A DNA stretch of 64,000 nucleotides from an uncultured Aquimarina sp. (GTDB taxonomy: Bacteria; Bacteroidota; Bacteroidia; Flavobacteriales; Flavobacteriaceae), in contig CANLYR010000013.1 in NCBI GenBank assembly GCA_947495425.1, forward strand, positions 18,716 to 82,715, read 5' to 3'. Under the pieces are notes generated by a model that did not search any database, was not told where the DNA came from, and was given only the letters and a program-made list of their open reading frames with translations. Shown piece by piece: positions 62,059 through 64,000 of the stretch. Numbering within the stretch: the stretch's first letter is position 1; each line of letters starts with the position of its first letter. The translations under genes and the position numbers were made by a program.

Positions 62059-63402
62059 TTAGAATTCTCGATTCACGTTAAAAGCTTCCAAATACTCTTT
62101 TACTCGTTGTACAAACTGACCCCCTAAAGCTCCATTAACTACTCTGTGATCATAAGAATGTGATAAGAACATTTTGTATCGTATTCCTATAAAATCGCCG
62201 TCTGGGGTTTCAATTACTGCAGGAACTTTTCTGATAGCGCCTAATGCTAAAATTGCAACTTGAGGCTGATTAATGATAGGTGTACCCATAATACTACCAA
62301 ATGTACCTACATTGGTTACGGTATATGTACCATCCTGTATATCATCAGGTTTTAATGTGTTGTTACGTGCACGGCCTGCCAAATCATTCACAGCTTTGGT
62401 CATACCAACCAAATTTAACTGATCAGCATTCTTGATGACCGGTACGATAAGATTACCATCACCCAAAGCCGCGGCCATACCAAGATTTATATTTTTCTTT
62501 TTTATGATAGAATCTCCAGAAACAGCAATATTAATCATTGGGAAATCTCGTATTGCTTTTGCAACAGCTTCCATAAAGATTGGAGTAAATGTAAGGTTCT
62601 CTCCCTCTCGCTTCATAAAATCAGCTTTTACCTTTTTTCTCCAATTCCAGATGTTAGTCACATCAGCTTCGATAAAAGATTGTACGTGAGCTGAAGTTTG
62701 CACAGAATCTACCATATGATGTGCAATAAGCTTACCCATTCGGGTCATTGCTATGATTTCGTCTTCTCCAGAAGCAACTACAGGCGTCGCTTGCTTAGGT
62801 TCTTCTTTTTTAGCAGGTGCTACAACTGGTGCTGCTTTTACTTCTTCTTTTATAGGTTGAGCAATAGTTTTGCCACTTTTTCGATCTTCAACAAACTGAA
62901 GAATATCATTTTTGGTCACACGACCATCTTTTCCTGTTCCTAATATACCTTCTAGTTCTGATAAAGAAACTCCTTCGGCTGAAGCAATATTCTTTACTAA
63001 TGGAGAATAAAACTTACTGCTTTCTGAGAAATCTGCTACGCTGCTAACTGATACTGCTTCTGCAGTTTCTACCATTTTAGATTCTAAAACTTCAGCTTCT
63101 TTTGGGGCTTCCTCTACTGATTCCTTGGTCTGATCCAACTCAGAATCTGAAGCACCTTCTCCTTCAATATCTATAATAGCAATCGTTTGTCCTACCTGTA
63201 CTACATCATCAACTTCAAAAAGTTTTTCTAATAACACACCTTCTACCTCACTAGGCACTTCGCTATCTACTTTATCTGTGGCAATTTCTACAACCGCATC
63301 ATCCAATTCGATAGTTTCTCCAACTTCTTTTAACCACGTTGTTATTGTTGCTTCTGCAACACTCTCACCCATTTTTGGTAGTTTAAGCTCAAATTTTGCC
63401 AT
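62059..63402 (-). CDS. 2-oxoacid dehydrogenase complex E2 (dihydrolipoamide acyltransferase)
   Basis: A 447-residue cytosolic core subunit. The lipoyl domain (1-78) has the lipoylated Lys44 in EIATDKVDSEVPS. An acidic linker leads to the E3/E1-binding domain at about 130-170 (YSPLVKNIASAEGVSLSELE, GTGKDGRVTKNDI). The catalytic domain fills 215-447. The active-site motif HxxxDG reads HRVVNG: Asn423 stands in place of the usual Asp. Overall it resembles branched-chain or 2-oxoglutarate E2 proteins. E1 and E3 are not in the window. Confidence 0.9.
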   Translation of the reverse strand: MAKFELKLPKMGESVAEATITTWLKEVGETIELDDAVVEIATDKVDSEVPSEVEGVLLEKLFEVDDVVQVGQTIAIIDIEGEGASDSELDQTKESVEEAPKEAEVLESKMVETAEAVSVSSVADFSESSKFYSPLVKNIASAEGVSLSELEGILGTGKDGRVTKNDILQFVEDRKSGKTIAQPIKEEVKAAPVVAPAKKEEPKQATPVVASGEDEIIAMTRMGKLIAHHMVDSVQTSAHVQSFIEADVTNIWNWRKKVKADFMKREGENLTFTPIFMEAVAKAIRDFPMINIAVSGDSIIKKKNINLGMAAALGDGNLIVPVIKNADQLNLVGMTKAVNDLAGRARNNTLKPDDIQDGTYTVTNVGTFGSIMGTPIINQPQVAILALGAIRKVPAVIETPDGDFIGIRYKMFLSHSYDHRVVNGALGGQFVQRVKEYLEAFNVNREF

Positions 63403-64000
63403 ATTCTTAATAAAAAGTATTTGTGTGTTAGTTTTTTTGCGAATTTAATTAAAAATAAACGCAAAAATTAATTTTTCTATATTAAAGTTTATTTAAAATA
63501 TCATCATCATTGCTCTATCATTATCAGTATCATAGATCTGTATATAAATTCAGTCGTTGACTCTTGTTTTAAAAGTCACATTACTTTCTTTTTCAAAAGT
63601 TATGTTTATTAATTAATCTTTGTAGGTTTATAAATTGATTGTCAAAGATAGACTCGATATTTTAATCCCCCAAATCTTCCATAATAATTGATGCAATTTT
63701 TAGGCTATTGTAACCAAGTAGAAAATTAATCCTAGTTATTTATACTAGATGACCAATGCCTATAGAGACTTATAAAGTCTGAAATATTCACGCTGCTTTA
63801 TCATTATATTTCAATATACAGTGGTTTCTATATTTTAATATCTAATTTCAAGAGACTAATAATAGCATGTATTTAAATTGAGCTTCACTAAAGCACAGAC
63901 TCGAAACACTATATATAATAATATAATTGAATATCCGTTTTTAATCATAATCCTGTAATTCCAGCAATTACAAGTCTATCGAAGAGCTTCTCTTCGAAAT
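63403..64000. other. gene-free right end of the window
   Basis: 598 AT-rich bases with stop codons in all frames and no RNA gene recognised. The only structure is the hairpin at 63979-63997. A gene may begin or end beyond the edge. Confidence 0.5.
63979..63997. terminator. hairpin at the window edge, possible terminator
   Basis: A perfect 8-3-8 palindrome TCGAAGAG-CTT-CTCTTCGA. The sequence ends three bases later, so a T-tract on the plus side cannot be judged. Confidence 0.35.

Noticed and set aside
1..64000. CRISPR arrays, tRNA or rRNA genes, transposases
   Set aside because: No regularly spaced direct repeats, no cloverleaf-like or rRNA-like segments and no transposase-like frames were seen on reading both strands.

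Overview
The window is a low-GC chromosomal segment from a marine-type member of the Flavobacteriaceae (Bacteroidota). The evidence is several TonB-linked outer-membrane proteins with CarboxypepD_reg-like N-terminal domains, a PUR-family nucleic-acid-binding protein, a NusB with a long N-terminal extension, the recQ / kdsD / tatC / lptB neighbourhood, and TAnnTTTG promoter elements. An Aquimarina-like genus would fit but cannot be established from the sequence alone. No rRNA, tRNA, CRISPR array, prophage or insertion sequence was recognised. The window starts inside a gene whose last 39 codons look like a carbohydrate-binding module.

Layout. 0.3-4.8 kb: a lipoprotein, an outer-membrane beta-barrel protein and a membrane-anchored LuxR-type regulator. 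5-10.4 kb: htpG, a TetR regulator / ABC1-kinase pair and a FabH-like ketosynthase. 10.6-15.2 kb: a second barrel protein with ECF-sigma-like promoters upstream, a CoA-binding protein and a sodium:solute symporter. 15.4-18.7 kb: a MazEF toxin-antitoxin pair, a shortened methyltransferase-like gene and an ABC-F ATPase. 19-24.4 kb: a probable transition-metal (zinc?) acquisition locus, made of a His/Cys-rich small exported protein, a TonB receptor, a DUF4625-like lipoprotein and an AztD-like beta-propeller lipoprotein, with a 19-bp palindrome ahead of the receptor. 24.9-33 kb: envelope and housekeeping genes (lnt, pssA, lptB, AhpD-like, tatC, kdsD, recQ). 33-47 kb: a cyclophilin-FKBP fusion, a GNAT/redoxin pair, an Mpo1-like / MEST-like pair, an M14 peptidase, a PUR protein, an ABC exporter, an amino-acid dehydrogenase, nusB-DUF1573-yajC and pepT. 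47-53 kb: a large TonB receptor, pyrD, a LysE transporter and HMG-CoA lyase. 53-61.3 kb: an iron-related cluster (DUF4856 lipoprotein, imelysin, HTTM/gamma-carboxylase-like membrane protein, FecA-like receptor), a PAS protein, ferritin and a tiny Cys/Lys-rich protein. 62-63.4 kb: a 2-oxoacid dehydrogenase E2. The last 600 bases hold no recognisable gene.

The two most interesting blocks concern metal handling. The 19-24 kb locus looks like an outer-membrane metal importer with surface or periplasmic His-rich metal-binding partners. The 53-61 kb cluster combines surface iron lipoproteins, a vitamin-K-carboxylase-like membrane enzyme, a siderophore-type receptor and iron storage. A related AT-rich box lies at the start of that cluster and at the small Cys/Lys-rich gene. 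Ferritin and the small gene are bracketed by two diverged copies of a structured repeat of about 165 bp. Other notable points are palindromic repeat insertions (one in frame inside pyrD), twin GTAAC-N16-CGTC promoters, and key-residue changes in RecQ and the E2 enzyme.
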